Assembly (NCBI RefSeq): GCF_017696275.1
Contig: NZ_JAAORF010000003.1
Coordinates: 558,001-622,000 of the forward strand
From: Prochlorococcus marinus XMU1405
Lineage (GTDB): Bacteria; Cyanobacteriota; Cyanobacteriia; PCC-6307; Cyanobiaceae
DNA: 64,000 nt
Reading direction: 5' to 3'
A program made the position numbers and the translations under genes. Positions 1 to 9,325 of this stretch are shown in pieces. The notes under the pieces were generated by a model. That model worked only from the letters and a program-made list of their open reading frames with translations. It was not told the origin of the DNA and made no database searches. Position 1 is the first letter of the stretch; every line of letters starts with the position of its first letter.

Positions 1-863
1 GCAAATCCTAAAATATTATCTGAAAATACATCTGAACACCATTGTAAAGCTGCTTCTACATAAACGTTTTCTTTCTGTGAATCAACATAAATTATCTCAG
101 GATGAATTGACTCCTTTTCTGAATTCATATATTGAACATATTCTTTGATTCCTCCTTGATATAAGTAAATTTCTTCTTTGAACGAACCATCTGAAAATTG
201 ATTTCTCTCATCTCTAAATACAATTTTTACACCACCATTTAGATAAGCTAATTCTCTTAATCTGGACGAAAGAAGAGCATATTCAAACTCGATTCCTCCA
301 GAAAAAATCGTTTTATCGGGTTTAAAACAAATTGTGGTCCCTTTTTTAAAAGGTTTTGAAGACTGCTTTTTAGTTTGCAATTCACCCTTTGATGCACCTT
401 TTTCAAATCTTTGATTAAACTCACTCCCTTCCCTATAAACAGTTACATTAACCCATTCACTTAAAGCATTAACTACAGATATTCCTACTCCATGTAAACC
501 ACCGGAAACTTTATAGCCACCACTTCCGAATTTTCCTCCTGCGTGAAGAACAGTCAGCACAGTTTCTAAGGCACTTTTCCCTGTTCTTGGATGAATATCT
601 GTTGGGATACCTCTTCCATTATCAGCAATTGAAGCTGATCCGTCTGCTCTAAGAACTACTTCAATATGATCACAATGTCCTGCAAGTGCTTCATCAACCG
701 AGTTATCAACAACTTCATATACCAAATGATGCAAACCTTTAGGACCTGTAGACCCTATATACATACCTGGGCGTTTACGAACTGGTTCTAAACCTTCTAA
801 AACCTGAATCTGTTCCGCACCGTAGTCATTTGAGATTTTATTAGATCTTTTGTCCTCACTCAT
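1..863 (-). CDS. gyrB: DNA gyrase subunit B, 5' part (gene runs off the left edge)
   Basis: ATPase subunit of DNA gyrase, which introduces negative supercoils. The reverse strand reads from an ATG at 863-861 into a typical GyrB N-terminus: EGLEPVRKRPGMYIG, then the GHKL ATP-binding motifs EVVDNSVDEA, DNGRGIP and GGKFGSGGYKVSGGLHGVG. About 287 codons are present. The transducer end, TOPRIM and C-terminal parts lie outside the window, so the 3' end is unseen. It is divergent from miaA across a 165-base spacer holding an AT-only repeat. The family assignment is secure; GyrB rather than ParE is inferred from this motif set and the close fit to cyanobacterial GyrB. Confidence 0.95.
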   Translation of the reverse strand, partial: MSEDKRSNKISNDYGAEQIQVLEGLEPVRKRPGMYIGSTGPKGLHHLVYEVVDNSVDEALAGHCDHIEVVLRADGSASIADNGRGIPTDIHPRTGKSALETVLTVLHAGGKFGSGGYKVSGGLHGVGISVVNALSEWVNVTVYREGSEFNQRFEKGASKGELQTKKQSSKPFKKGTTICFKPDKTIFSGGIEFEYALLSSRLRELAYLNGGVKIVFRDERNQFSDGSFKEEIYLYQGGIKEYVQYMNSEKESIHPEIIYVDSQKENVYVEAALQWCSDVFSDNILGF

Positions 864-885
864 TTAATATAAAAAAAAAACGATA

Positions 886-927
886 AACTTTTAAAATATT
901 ATTTTTAAAATATTATTTTTAAAAGTT
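886..927. repeat. AT-only tandem repeat inside an inverted repeat, gyrB-miaA spacer
   Basis: The 14-base unit AAAATATTATTTTT occurs twice in tandem (893-906, 907-920) followed by AAAA. The block is flanked by an 11-base inverted repeat, AACTTTTAAAA at 886-896 and TTTTAAAAGTT at 917-927. It lies in the divergent promoter region of gyrB and miaA. Function is unknown. It could be a hairpin, an easily melted promoter element, or a chance product of low G+C. Confidence 0.6.
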
Positions 928-1028
928 CTTTCATTAAACTTACCACCGCAATAAGAGAAAGGCTCGAAGTATATGAAAAATTTAACCACTTTATTATATA
1001 GCCAATAGATTTTTCTTCATAAATTAAT

Positions 1029-1928
1029 ATGTCTTCTAATCCACCTCACGTAATACTTTTAATAGGACCCACAGCCAGTGGTAAGACAGAATTAGCTATT
1101 GAAATTGCAAAATATTTTAAAACTCGTATACATAATATCGATTCAAGACAAATTTATAAATTTATGGATATTGGAACTGCCAAGCCTTCTAAGAATCAAC
1201 AAAAACAAATAAAGCATTTTTTAATAGATATTGAGGAGCCTATTAATCCAATTAACGCAAAACAATTTCAAGCAATTGCTCAAAAATCAATAAAAAGAGA
1301 AATAAAACTAAACAAAATACCCTTTCTTGTTGGAGGAAGTGGTCTATACATTAATTCCATAACAAAGGGTTTTTTTCTACCAGATGTACCTCCGCAAAAT
1401 TATTTGAGAAGACAATTAGAAGAACTTGGTCAGAAAAAATGTTGGGAGCTTTTACAAAAATGTGATCCAACTTTAACCAAAAAAATCAATTTTGCTGATC
1501 AAGTTAGAACAATAAGAGCTTTAGAAGTTTTTTACGTAACAGGTAAGCCTTTTTCAAATCAAAAAGTTCAAACTCCACCTGACTGGAGAATATTAGAGCT
1601 TGGATTAGATAGAGATAATTTAAAAGATAGAATTCTAGAAAGAACAAAAAATATGTTTCTTTCTGGAATTGTCGAGGAAACGAAAAACATTATTTCTCAA
1701 TATGGATCGGATTTACCAATATTAGAAACTATTGGTTACCGTGAAGCGAGAGATGTCTTAAATAACCATTCAAATATCGATAAGGCGATTGAATTAACAG
1801 CTACAAAAACGATCCAGTTTGCCAAAAGACAAAAAACATGGTTTCGTAATAAAAATAATCCCATTTGGCTTAATAACAAAAACCTGCTAAAAGATGCAAT
1901 AATTAAAATAGAGTCTTTTTTAGGCTGA
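1029..1928 (+). CDS. miaA: tRNA dimethylallyltransferase
   Basis: Transfers a dimethylallyl group to N6 of A37 in tRNAs that read UNN codons, supporting decoding accuracy. The 299-residue protein matches the family length. It has the P-loop GPTASGKT near residue 13, the [16 protein letters not shown] substrate-binding segment near residue 38, GGSGLYI near 103, and the late AKRQKTWFR motif near 268. It heads a plus-strand group with infC (50-base gap), a GntR-type regulator and cysE. Start: the ATG places the P-loop at the usual distance from the N-terminus. Confidence 0.95.
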   Translation: MSSNPPHVILLIGPTASGKTELAIEIAKYFKTRIHNIDSRQIYKFMDIGTAKPSKNQQKQIKHFLIDIEEPINPINAKQFQAIAQKSIKREIKLNKIPFLVGGSGLYINSITKGFFLPDVPPQNYLRRQLEELGQKKCWELLQKCDPTLTKKINFADQVRTIRALEVFYVTGKPFSNQKVQTPPDWRILELGLDRDNLKDRILERTKNMFLSGIVEETKNIISQYGSDLPILETIGYREARDVLNNHSNIDKAIELTATKTIQFAKRQKTWFRNKNNPIWLNNKNLLKDAIIKIESFLG

Positions 1929-1978
1929 CTTTATAAAAATAGATTTTGTTCATCATCCAATCAATCTTTACAAACTGA

Positions 1979-2551
1979 ATGCCACCACGCCCACGCTTTG
2001 ACCGACGCACTCCTGTAAGAGAGCTTCCAAATATTAATGAAAGAATAAAATACACTCAATTGAGAGTGGTTGATTCAGATGGTAAACAATTAGGTGTCAT
2101 AGATAGACTTAAAGCATTAGAAATAGCCTCTCAAAGAGAACTTGATTTAGTTTTGGTCAGCGAAAAAGCGAATCCTCCTGTTTGTAGAATAATGGATTAT
2201 GGAAAATACAAATTTGAGCAAGAAAAAAAAGCAAAAGAAGCAAGAAAAAAATCTCATCAAACTGAAGTTAAAGAAGTAAAAATGAGGTACAAAATTGACA
2301 CACATGATTATGACGTACGAATAGGACAAGCTACTAAATTTTTAAAATCAGGGGATAAGGTGAAATGCACTGTAATTTTTAGGGGTCGAGAAATACAACA
2401 CTCGAATTTAGCTGAAACACTCCTATTAAAAATGTCTAATGACTTAGAAGAGTTATCAGAGGTTCAACAAAAGCCAAAAAGAGAAGGGAGAAACATGATT
2501 ATGTTTTTAAGCCCTAGAAAAACTCCTCTTATTAAAAAAGATGCAGAATGA
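1979..2551 (+). CDS. infC: Translation initiation factor IF-3
   Basis: Binds the 30S subunit, prevents early 50S joining and checks start-codon selection. The 190 residues contain the IF-3 N-terminal domain ([16 protein letters not shown], then [20 protein letters not shown]), a lysine-rich linker and the C-terminal domain ([34 protein letters not shown]). It begins with ordinary ATG, unlike the AUU start known in Escherichia coli. The usual partners rpmI and rplT are about 30 kb away at 32026-32598, so the classic infC-rpmI-rplT operon is split here. Confidence 0.95.
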   Translation: MPPRPRFDRRTPVRELPNINERIKYTQLRVVDSDGKQLGVIDRLKALEIASQRELDLVLVSEKANPPVCRIMDYGKYKFEQEKKAKEARKKSHQTEVKEVKMRYKIDTHDYDVRIGQATKFLKSGDKVKCTVIFRGREIQHSNLAETLLLKMSNDLEELSEVQQKPKREGRNMIMFLSPRKTPLIKKDAE

Positions 2552-2614
2552 TAATTTTTATCGAAAATCTATGCCAAATGTTAAAGTGTCACTATAGATA
2601 AAAATTAACTAGTC

Positions 2615-2618
2615 AGGA
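2615..2618 (+). promoter_or_regulatory. Ribosome binding site (AGGA) for the GntR-type gene
   Basis: AGGA lies nine bases before the GTG at 2628. It supports this GTG as the start, which also leaves the HTH domain complete. Confidence 0.5.
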
Positions 2619-2627
2619 TTTTGCAAA

Positions 2628-3614
2628 GTGAGATTCCATATTCAACAAGAAAGTGATATCCCAGCATCTACTCAACTATATAATCAAATTTGCTTTGCAA
2701 TTGCTGCAAGGCATTATCCGCCTGGTCACAGATTGCCTAGTACTAGACAACTTGCAATGCAGACTGGACTTCATCGAAATACTATAAGCAAAGTTTACAG
2801 ACAACTTGAAATAGATGGAGTTGTAGAAGCAATAGCTGGATCAGGTATTTATGTTAGAGATAATCTCACTAAAAAAAACTTCAAAAAATCAGTTTACTCG
2901 AAAGATAAAATAAGTTCACCACCTGATCAAGAAGCAAAAAAGGCTATTGATAATTTCATAAATCTTGGCTTTACCTTACAAGAAACGAGAGAAATAGTAA
3001 CCAAAGAAATTGATTGGCGTATTAAATGTGGAGCGAGAATAATAGTCAGTACTCCTAGAGAAGATATTGGCGCCTCTATGCTAATAGCAGAAGACCTCTC
3101 TCCTAAAATTAATGTACCTGTAGAAGTTGTTCCTATGGAAGAGTTAGAAAAAGTTTTAAGTAATTCTAATAACGGAACTATTGTGACAAGCAGATATTTT
3201 TTACAACCTTTAGAAAAAGTAGCTAAACAACATGGGGTAAGAGCAATTGCAGTTGACTTGAGTGACTTTCAAAAAGAATTGAAAATTCTTAAAGAATTAG
3301 ATGCCGGAAATTGTGTTGGTATTGTAAGTATTAGTCCTGGCTTACTAAGGGCGGCAGAAGTTATCATACACAGCATGCGAGGTAGTGAATTAATGCTGAT
3401 GACCGCAATCTCAGATAATAACAGTAGATTACTATCTCTTTTAAAGGCCTCCAACCATATAGTTTGCGATGGGCCTAGTTTATCCGTTGTAGAAACTACG
3501 TTATTGAGAAATCGGTCGCAACTTATGCGATTACCTCAAATAATATGCTCTAAAAATTATTTGAGTATTGAAACAATAAATCAATTAAAAAAGGAAATAG
3601 GAGTTATTAATTAG
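2628..3614 (+). CDS. GntR-family transcriptional regulator with a C-terminal ligand-sensor-like domain
   Basis: The first ~80 of 328 residues form a GntR winged helix-turn-helix: YPPGHRLPSTRQLA, a recognition helix around GLHRNTISKVYRQLE, and a wing ending GSGIYVRD. A linker and a ~200-residue C-terminal part follow. The latter has alternating strand-helix segments (ARIIVSTPRE, GTIVTSRYF, AIAVDLSD, CVGIVSISPG) suggestive of a periplasmic-binding or LacI-like sensor fold rather than the MocR aminotransferase domain. It starts with GTG and sits six bases before cysE, so it is probably co-transcribed with cysE. Ligand and targets are unknown; control of cysteine or sulfur metabolism is only a guess from position. 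Confidence 0.85.
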   Translation: MRFHIQQESDIPASTQLYNQICFAIAARHYPPGHRLPSTRQLAMQTGLHRNTISKVYRQLEIDGVVEAIAGSGIYVRDNLTKKNFKKSVYSKDKISSPPDQEAKKAIDNFINLGFTLQETREIVTKEIDWRIKCGARIIVSTPREDIGASMLIAEDLSPKINVPVEVVPMEELEKVLSNSNNGTIVTSRYFLQPLEKVAKQHGVRAIAVDLSDFQKELKILKELDAGNCVGIVSISPGLLRAAEVIIHSMRGSELMLMTAISDNNSRLLSLLKASNHIVCDGPSLSVVETTLLRNRSQLMRLPQIICSKNYLSIETINQLKKEIGVIN

Positions 3615-3620
3615 ACCATA

Positions 3621-4355
3621 ATGTTTAGAACTTTTAAATCAGATATAGAAATTATTAAAGAAAGGGATCCTGCTGCCAGAGGAATATTAGAAATTTTTCT
3701 TTGCTACCCAGGCTTTCAATCAATAGTAATGCATAGGTTTACGCATAAATTATGGCAATTAAGGATTCCTCTCATACCACGCTTATTAAGTCATCTCAAC
3801 AGATTAGTTACAGGCATTGAAATCCATCCTGGCGCCAAAATTGGTAAACGGGTTTTCATAGATCATGGGATGGGAGTAGTAATTGGTGAAACAGCTGAGA
3901 TAGGCAATAATTGTCTACTTTATCAAGGAGTAACATTAGGAGGTACTGGTAAAAGTCATGGGAAAAGACACCCAACATTAATGGAAAATGTTGTAGTTGG
4001 AGCAGGTGCAAAAGTTCTTGGATCCATTACAGTAGGATCTAATACTCGTATTGGAGCTGGTTCAGTTGTTGTCCGTAATGTAGAGGGAAATAGTACTGTG
4101 GTTGGAGTTCCTGGCAGAGTCGTACATCAAAGTGGCGTGAAAGTAAATCCATTGGCTCACTCTGCCTTGCCAGACGCAGAAGCTAATGTGATTAAAAATT
4201 TAATGGACAGAATAGACTCACTGGAAAATGAAATTCTTAAATTACAGAAAGCTCTACAATGTCTAAACAATTCTGAATCAATTGATATTTCTAAACTCGG
4301 TAATGCTCAAAATCTTAAGGACAAAGAAATAATAGAATTTCTTGGAGATGATTAA
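3621..4355 (+). CDS. cysE: Serine O-acetyltransferase
   Basis: Makes O-acetylserine from serine and acetyl-CoA, the first committed step of cysteine synthesis. The 244 residues hold an N-terminal helical part (AARGILEIFLCYPGFQSIVMHR) and a left-handed beta-helix of hexapeptide repeats with IHPGAKIGKRVFIDHGMGVVIGETAEIG and QGVTLGGTGK, carrying the usual active-site histidines. A polar C-terminal tail of about 60 residues follows. It lies six bases after the GntR-type gene and converges on secA with eight bases between stop codons. Confidence 0.95.
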   Translation: MFRTFKSDIEIIKERDPAARGILEIFLCYPGFQSIVMHRFTHKLWQLRIPLIPRLLSHLNRLVTGIEIHPGAKIGKRVFIDHGMGVVIGETAEIGNNCLLYQGVTLGGTGKSHGKRHPTLMENVVVGAGAKVLGSITVGSNTRIGAGSVVVRNVEGNSTVVGVPGRVVHQSGVKVNPLAHSALPDAEANVIKNLMDRIDSLENEILKLQKALQCLNNSESIDISKLGNAQNLKDKEIIEFLGDD

Positions 4356-4363
4356 ATAATGAT

Positions 4364-7195
4364 TTATTTTTTATCATCCTCACCAATTTTAGGTTGAAAC
4401 ATAAACATTGAATAAATAACATTTCGTCTCATATTTGTCATCATTTCGAGAAACATATCATATCCTTCGTTTTTATATTCAATTAAAGGATCTTTTTGAC
4501 CATAACCTCTTAGACCAACTGACTCTCTTAAAGAATCCATGGATTGAAGATGTTCTCGCCATAAATTATCAATTTGCTGCAAAATGAAAAATCTTTCAGC
4601 TTCTCTCATTAATCCTGGACGAATCTTTTCTATTTGTGATTCCTTTAAATCATAGGCTATTCGCAACTGCTCTTGAAGATAGTTTTTTAATTCTTCTATT
4701 GAAAGTAAATTAATGTCATCAGATTTAAGATCATTTAATAAATATATAAATTCTTTGACTTTAGAAATTAATTGATCAATATTCCATTCTTCAGGAGGAA
4801 GATCAGGATTAATATAAGCATCTACAATTTCAATCATTGTCCTTTCTCCATATCCTATTACTTGACTTTTTAAATCAATTCCTTTCAATACTCTTAGTCT
4901 TTCGCTATAAACTGCTTTTCTTTGATTGTTCATTACCTCGTCGTATTCAAAAACTTGTTTTCTAATATCGTAATAGTAGGTTTCAACTTTCTTTTGAGCA
5001 CTTTCTAGAGACCTAGTAAGCATTCCTGACTCAATAGGCATATCTTCATCAACCCTAAAAGCATTCATTAGATTTGCTACTCTATCACCTCCAAAAATCC
5101 TTAATAAATTATCTTCTAAAGATAAAAAGAATCTTGTACTTCCAAGATCTCCTTGTCTTCCTGCTCTTCCTCTAAGTTGATTATCCACTCTTCGCGATTC
5201 ATGTCTCTCAGTACCAATGACATGTAAACCACCAGCCTCTCTAACTTTTTCTTCTTCATGAATCAAAACTTTCTCATATTCTTTTTTTACATCAGACAAA
5301 GATTCTCTCAAAAGCTTTATCAAGTCATCATCAGTTGGTGCTTTTTCTGCAGCTGTAGCTATCCTGTCATCAAGCTGCAAGACAGTAAGTTGTCTATCTC
5401 CCCAATTTTTAACCAGTTCATCAGATAAAAGAGAGAGTTTCTTTTCAATTGCTTCATCAAGTTTGCATGGGAAAAGACTTGTTGAAGAATTTGAAATGTT
5501 CTTTTTCAAATTTGAACCAGCTTTTTTAGAAAAACCACCCTTGGATTTTGAATTTCTTTGTTTAGGTATTGGTGGCTTATGCTCATTATCTGGCTTGACT
5601 AACAAAGGAATTAAAATTTCTTTTAATTTAAGCCTTGCCATATAGTCACTATTACCGCCAAGAATAATATCTGTTCCCCTTCCAGCCATATTAGTCGCAA
5701 TAGTCACAGCACCTGCTCTTCCTGCCTGAGCAACAATTTCTGCCTCACGTTCAACGTTCTCTGGCTTAGCGTTTAACAAATTATGTGAGATTTTTTCTGC
5801 AGATAAAAGTGAGCTTAATAATTCACTTTTTTCAACACTTGTTGTACCAATTAAAACAGGTCTACCATCTCTATGAATTTGTGCAGTTTCATTAGCAACG
5901 GCTTTCCATTTACCAATCTCTGTCTTAAATACCTGATCAGACCAATCTTGTCTCTTTCTTATTTGATTTGTAGGTATAACTGTTGATTCTAATTTATAAG
6001 TTTTTTCAAATTCAACCTCCTCTGTTTTTGCAGTTCCAGTCATTCCTGCTAAACCAGGATATAAAAGGAAAAAATTCTGATAAGTTATGGATGCTAATGT
6101 TTGAGTCTCAGGCTGAATTTTAAGTCTCTCTTTCGCTTCTATTGCCTGATGCTGTCCATCACTCCAACGTCTTCCTGGCATTACCCTACCAGTAAATTCA
6201 TCCACTATTACAGCCTCATCGTTCTTAATAATATAATTCACATCTTTAATAAATAATTCTTTTGCTTTTAAAGCGTTAGTTATATAGTGCGCCCAAGGAT
6301 CTTGAGGATTATATAAGTCATTAACTCCCAAATACTCTTCACACTTTGCAAAACCCTGATCAGTTAATATACAACTTCTCTGTTTTTCATCAACTTCATA
6401 ATCACCTTCTGGATCAATACCATCTTTACTTAATTCTTTTGCTTTGACTAATGCCAGAGATAATTCTGCAGCTTTTTGATATTTTTCTTGTGGTCTTTCA
6501 ACTTGGCCAGAAATGATTAGAGGCGTTCTTGCTTCATCAATTAATATTGAATCAACCTCATCAATTACGCAGTAATTAAATTTTCTTTGAACTACCTCAC
6601 TAATATCGGTAGCCATATTATCTCTTAAATAATCAAATCCTAATTCTGAATTTGTTGCATAAGTTATATCACAATCATAATTTTTCTTTCTCTCAACTGG
6701 ATTCATATCTTGCTGAATCAAACCAACAGATAAACCTAAAAAACGATGAACTTGGCCCATCCATTCTGCGTCCCTTCTAGCTAAATAATCATTTACAGTG
6801 ACAACATGAACACCTTTTCCCGTAAGAGCATTTAGAAAACAAGGTAATGTTGCGACAAGAGTTTTTCCCTCTCCAGTCTTCATCTCAGCAATTTGACACT
6901 CATTTAAAACCATCCCGCCTATTAACTGAACATCAAAATGTCTCATATCAAGAACACGTTTACTTGCTTCTCTTACAATTGCAAAGGCTTTAGGAAGAAA
7001 TTCTTCTAGGAGTTCTTTTTGTTTTTTAAAATCTAATTCTGCTGAAATATTTGATTTAAGATTCTGAGTTTCTTTTCTAAGCTCATCATCAGTCAATTGA
7101 GAAATTTCTTCTTCTAAAAAATTTATCTCTTCCACTATTGGTTGATAGCGCTTTAACTTTCGTGTATTTGGATCTCCCAACAAAAGTTTTAGCAT
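4364..7195 (-). CDS. secA: Preprotein translocase ATPase SecA
   Basis: Motor ATPase that drives unfolded preproteins through SecYEG; in cyanobacteria it serves plasma and probably thylakoid membranes. The 943 residues include Walker A (MKTGEGKT, about residue 105), [42 protein letters not shown] and [23 protein letters not shown]. Compared with the E. coli protein there is a lysine/serine-rich insertion near residues 540-580 after the nucleotide-binding core, a cyanobacterial-type feature. The C-terminus ends in GEDDKK with no cysteine-rich zinc motif, as is usual in this group. It is divergent from the GNAT gene across 174 bases in which I see no further gene. Confidence 0.97.
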   Translation of the reverse strand: MLKLLLGDPNTRKLKRYQPIVEEINFLEEEISQLTDDELRKETQNLKSNISAELDFKKQKELLEEFLPKAFAIVREASKRVLDMRHFDVQLIGGMVLNECQIAEMKTGEGKTLVATLPCFLNALTGKGVHVVTVNDYLARRDAEWMGQVHRFLGLSVGLIQQDMNPVERKKNYDCDITYATNSELGFDYLRDNMATDISEVVQRKFNYCVIDEVDSILIDEARTPLIISGQVERPQEKYQKAAELSLALVKAKELSKDGIDPEGDYEVDEKQRSCILTDQGFAKCEEYLGVNDLYNPQDPWAHYITNALKAKELFIKDVNYIIKNDEAVIVDEFTGRVMPGRRWSDGQHQAIEAKERLKIQPETQTLASITYQNFFLLYPGLAGMTGTAKTEEVEFEKTYKLESTVIPTNQIRKRQDWSDQVFKTEIGKWKAVANETAQIHRDGRPVLIGTTSVEKSELLSSLLSAEKISHNLLNAKPENVEREAEIVAQAGRAGAVTIATNMAGRGTDIILGGNSDYMARLKLKEILIPLLVKPDNEHKPPIPKQRNSKSKGGFSKKAGSNLKKNISNSSTSLFPCKLDEAIEKKLSLLSDELVKNWGDRQLTVLQLDDRIATAAEKAPTDDDLIKLLRESLSDVKKEYEKVLIHEEEKVREAGGLHVIGTERHESRRVDNQLRGRAGRQGDLGSTRFFLSLEDNLLRIFGGDRVANLMNAFRVDEDMPIESGMLTRSLESAQKKVETYYYDIRKQVFEYDEVMNNQRKAVYSERLRVLKGIDLKSQVIGYGERTMIEIVDAYINPDLPPEEWNIDQLISKVKEFIYLLNDLKSDDINLLSIEELKNYLQEQLRIAYDLKESQIEKIRPGLMREAERFFILQQIDNLWREHLQSMDSLRESVGLRGYGQKDPLIEYKNEGYDMFLEMMTNMRRNVIYSMFMFQPKIGEDDKK

Positions 7196-7369
7196 AAGTC
7201 AAAGTCCTTAAAAAATTTATCTTATTACAATCATTATAAATTAGTGCGTTACAACAGAATGAAGAAAACTATTATCACTTTATTTTATAGAAACGATCGA
7301 TTAAGGTATTTAGATTGAAGTCACAAAAATTAACTAGCTGACATCTCTTTTCAAAAATCTTTTTAATTA

Positions 7370-7825
7370 ATGCAAGAAATATCTCTAATCAAACATGCCA
7401 AAGGTGCCTTAGGGTTAAGGTTTTTTGGATTAGGTCCTAATCTTAAACCAACAAATGGACTAATTAAGCTACAAAAATTACTAGATACCAATACTTTCTG
7501 GGCAAAAAATAGAACAATTAATGATCTAAAAAAATGTCTTGCTAACAGTGATGTCGTAATAAGTCTTTGGGTTGGTAAGGAAATAGTTGGTTTTGGTAGA
7601 GCTTTAACCGATGGGATTTACCGCGGAGTGCTTTGGGATATTGTCATAGATCAAAATCACCAAGGCAAAGGTTTTGGCACAATAATTGTTAAAAATCTTT
7701 TATCTTCAAAAAAAATTAAAAATACAAAAAAATTATATTTAATGACAACAAATAAAAAATTGTTTTACTCTCAATTCGATTTTAAAGAAGTTACTTCTCA
7801 AAATTTATTGATTCGTGAAATATAA
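7370..7825 (+). CDS. GNAT-family N-acetyltransferase
   Basis: A small 151-residue acetyltransferase. The acetyl-CoA-binding motif A is visible as DIVIDQNHQGKGFGTIIV near residues 90-107, preceded by the strand segment VISLWVGKEIVGFGRAL. The substrate (a protein, amine or antibiotic-like molecule) cannot be told from the sequence. It stands alone: divergent from secA and convergent with the SnoaL-like gene, 27 bases apart. Related single-domain GNAT proteins are common in cyanobacteria and plastids. The family call is firm; no gene symbol is justified. Confidence 0.85.
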   Translation: MQEISLIKHAKGALGLRFFGLGPNLKPTNGLIKLQKLLDTNTFWAKNRTINDLKKCLANSDVVISLWVGKEIVGFGRALTDGIYRGVLWDIVIDQNHQGKGFGTIIVKNLLSSKKIKNTKKLYLMTTNKKLFYSQFDFKEVTSQNLLIREI

Positions 7826-7852
7826 AACACTTTGTTTCCTAAAAAAACAAAA

Positions 7853-8284
7853 TCAAGATACGAATTTACTATAAAGCCATCTTATAAAAGTTCCTAAAAT
7901 AGGGACTGGTCCAAAAGTTGGGCCGCAAAAATCAAAGTAATCTCTGTGCTCTTTGATTAATCCATTTTCACCAAATAATAAACGAGTAGTTCCAGGATAA
8001 ATAAATTCTTTACCCATAATTTTTAAACCCATTGTCCATTCAACGAATCCACAATCCCCAGTTATGGAAATTGCATGAGTTTCTAAAAAAACATCATCAC
8101 ACCTTTTAACTAGCTTTTCTTGAGCTTTAACATAAGAATCTAAGCCCTCTGTTTCCTGAGTTGGGTCTATAAAAATAACATTCACATTATAAAATTCAGC
8201 CCATTTTTTTTTTGTGGGAGCATCTTTACCATAAGGTTTATTAAATAATCCCTTTAAATCCTCAATAGAAATTACTCTTGTCAT
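7853..8284 (-). CDS. SnoaL-like / NTF2-fold protein of unknown function
   Basis: A 143-residue protein with the layout of the small SnoaL/NTF2 cone fold: an N-terminal helix (KKWAEFYNVNVIFIDPTQETEGLDSYV), then strands CGFVEWTMGLKI, YPGTTRLLFGENGLIKEHRDYFDFCG and a hydrophobic C-terminal segment (PILGTFIRWLYSKF). The pattern of a short Asp-Pro turn, Glu-Gly loop, and a late Glu-His-Arg-Asp-Tyr segment is typical of SnoaL-like domains, whose members range from cyclases and isomerases to ligand-binding proteins. No substrate can be named. It lies downstream of tRNA-Gly on the same strand. Confidence 0.65.
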   Translation of the reverse strand: MTRVISIEDLKGLFNKPYGKDAPTKKKWAEFYNVNVIFIDPTQETEGLDSYVKAQEKLVKRCDDVFLETHAISITGDCGFVEWTMGLKIMGKEFIYPGTTRLLFGENGLIKEHRDYFDFCGPTFGPVPILGTFIRWLYSKFVS

Positions 8285-8327
8285 TACAAAATTTATATTA
8301 GGAATATCCTAAAAGATAAACATTAAA

Positions 8328-8399
8328 AGCGGATGAAGAGATTCGAACTCTCGACATTCTCCTTGGCAAGGAGATGCTCTACCACTGAGCTACATCCGC
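8328..8399 (-). tRNA. trnG: tRNA-Gly (anticodon GCC)
   Basis: The reverse strand gives a 72-base cloverleaf: acceptor GCGGATG pairing with CATCCGC, D-arm AGCTCAGTGGTAGAGC, anticodon stem-loop TCTCCTTGCCAAGGAGA with GCC in the loop, T-arm with GTTCGAATC, and a U discriminator. CCA is not encoded. The assignment rests on the anticodon and the intact pairing. Confidence 0.97.
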
Positions 8400-8460
8400 A
8401 TAGCTTTCTTATTTTATCTCAAAGAAGGGATCAATGATAGAAATAATTAAATTTTCTCAA

Positions 8461-8937
8461 TTAATTTAAATTTTTAATTAAGGATCCCATCTCAATTGCT
8501 TGTAAAGCATAATTCCAACCAAGATTATTTTTAATTCCTGCTCTTTCTAGAGCCTGCTGCATAGTATCAGTAGTTAAAACTCCAAAAATAATTGGAACAT
8601 TATTTTCATTTGAAACTTGTGCAATACCTTTGCTCGCCTCAGATATAACTACATCATAGTGGGAAGTTTCACCACGGATCACAGCCCCAAGAGCAATTAC
8701 AACGTCATAACTCTTTTTTTTCGTGAGGGTTTTAGCTGCGATTGGTAATTCGAATGAACCAGGAACCCAAGCAATATCTACTTGATTGCTTAATTCAGAA
8801 GTATCTAAACCATGTCTTTTTAAACAATCAAGACAGCCAGATAGAATTTTATTTGTAATTAAATCATTGAATCTTGCTATTACAATACCAACTTTTAAAG
8901 TAGACGCATTGGTAAAAGAACCCTCAAAAATAGCCAT
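8461..8937 (-). CDS. ribH: 6,7-dimethyl-8-ribityllumazine synthase
   Basis: Condenses the ribityl-aminopyrimidine with dihydroxybutanone phosphate in the penultimate step of riboflavin synthesis, usually as a hollow icosahedral shell. The 158 residues match the family length. Visible motifs are [40 protein letters not shown] (catalytic histidine), [11 protein letters not shown] and the C-terminal [13 protein letters not shown]. It is 49 bases downstream of psbZ on the same strand and may share its transcript. Confidence 0.96.
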   Translation of the reverse strand: MAIFEGSFTNASTLKVGIVIARFNDLITNKILSGCLDCLKRHGLDTSELSNQVDIAWVPGSFELPIAAKTLTKKKSYDVVIALGAVIRGETSHYDVVISEASKGIAQVSNENNVPIIFGVLTTDTMQQALERAGIKNNLGWNYALQAIEMGSLIKNLN

Positions 8938-8986
8938 TAAATTTTACTTCTATATATTAATAGACTCTCACGAAAAGGTATTAAGT

Positions 8987-9184
8987 TCAAACTAATGAAG
9001 AAACTATCCCTGTCACAAAAACTAAAACGACCCAAACAGCAGCAATAGAATAAATTTTTCTCCTACTTTCTCGCTGTCCTTCCTCAGTAGAAGGTTGAGT
9101 CACATATAAAACGGGTACTCCAACTACCGCAATCAAAGAAGCAAATAATAGAGCATTTACGAAAAAAAAGTTAACAGCCTGCAT
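8987..9184 (-). CDS. psbZ: Photosystem II protein PsbZ (Ycf9)
   Basis: A 65-residue thylakoid protein of the photosystem II core periphery. Two membrane segments are visible: FFFVNALLFASLIAVVGVPVLYV and IAAVWVVLVFVTGIVSSLV, joined by a charged loop (STEEGQRESRRK). The GVPVLY motif and the C-terminal VLVFVTGI pattern are those of PsbZ, and the length fits. It is divergent from mutS, with TATAAT-like hexamers on both strands in the spacer, and it precedes ribH. Confidence 0.9.
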   Translation of the reverse strand: MQAVNFFFVNALLFASLIAVVGVPVLYVTQPSTEEGQRESRRKIYSIAAVWVVLVFVTGIVSSLV

Positions 9185-9206
9185 AATTCAGTCTTAAGTT
9201 TCAAAC

Positions 9207-9212
9207 ATTATA
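9207..9212 (-). promoter_or_regulatory. Candidate -10 element (TATAAT on the minus strand) for psbZ
   Basis: The plus strand reads ATTATA, which is TATAAT on the minus strand, 22 bases before the psbZ start. That would give a short leader of about 15 bases. No clear -35 box is seen. Confidence 0.4.
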
Positions 9213-9217
9213 AATAC

Positions 9218-9223
9218 TATAAT
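9218..9223 (+). promoter_or_regulatory. Candidate -10 element (TATAAT) for mutS
   Basis: A perfect TATAAT about 100 bases before the mutS ATG, back to back with the psbZ candidate. A small perfect hairpin (CTCAT-GAAA-ATGAG, 9224-9237) follows at once. No -35 box is recognisable. Confidence 0.35.
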
Positions 9224-9325
9224 CTCATGAAAATGAGAATTTTTAGAGAAAATTTACATACTTTAGCCACTTTAAAATGCAAAAAAAAAATTTCTATCTA
9301 ATATCTATTTAGGAATTAAAAAAGT

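Noticed and set aside
7831-7851. TTTGTTT/AAACAAA hairpin between converging genes as a terminator
   Set aside because: Only seven pairs, six of them A-T, and no stable stem; too weak to claim in AT-rich DNA.
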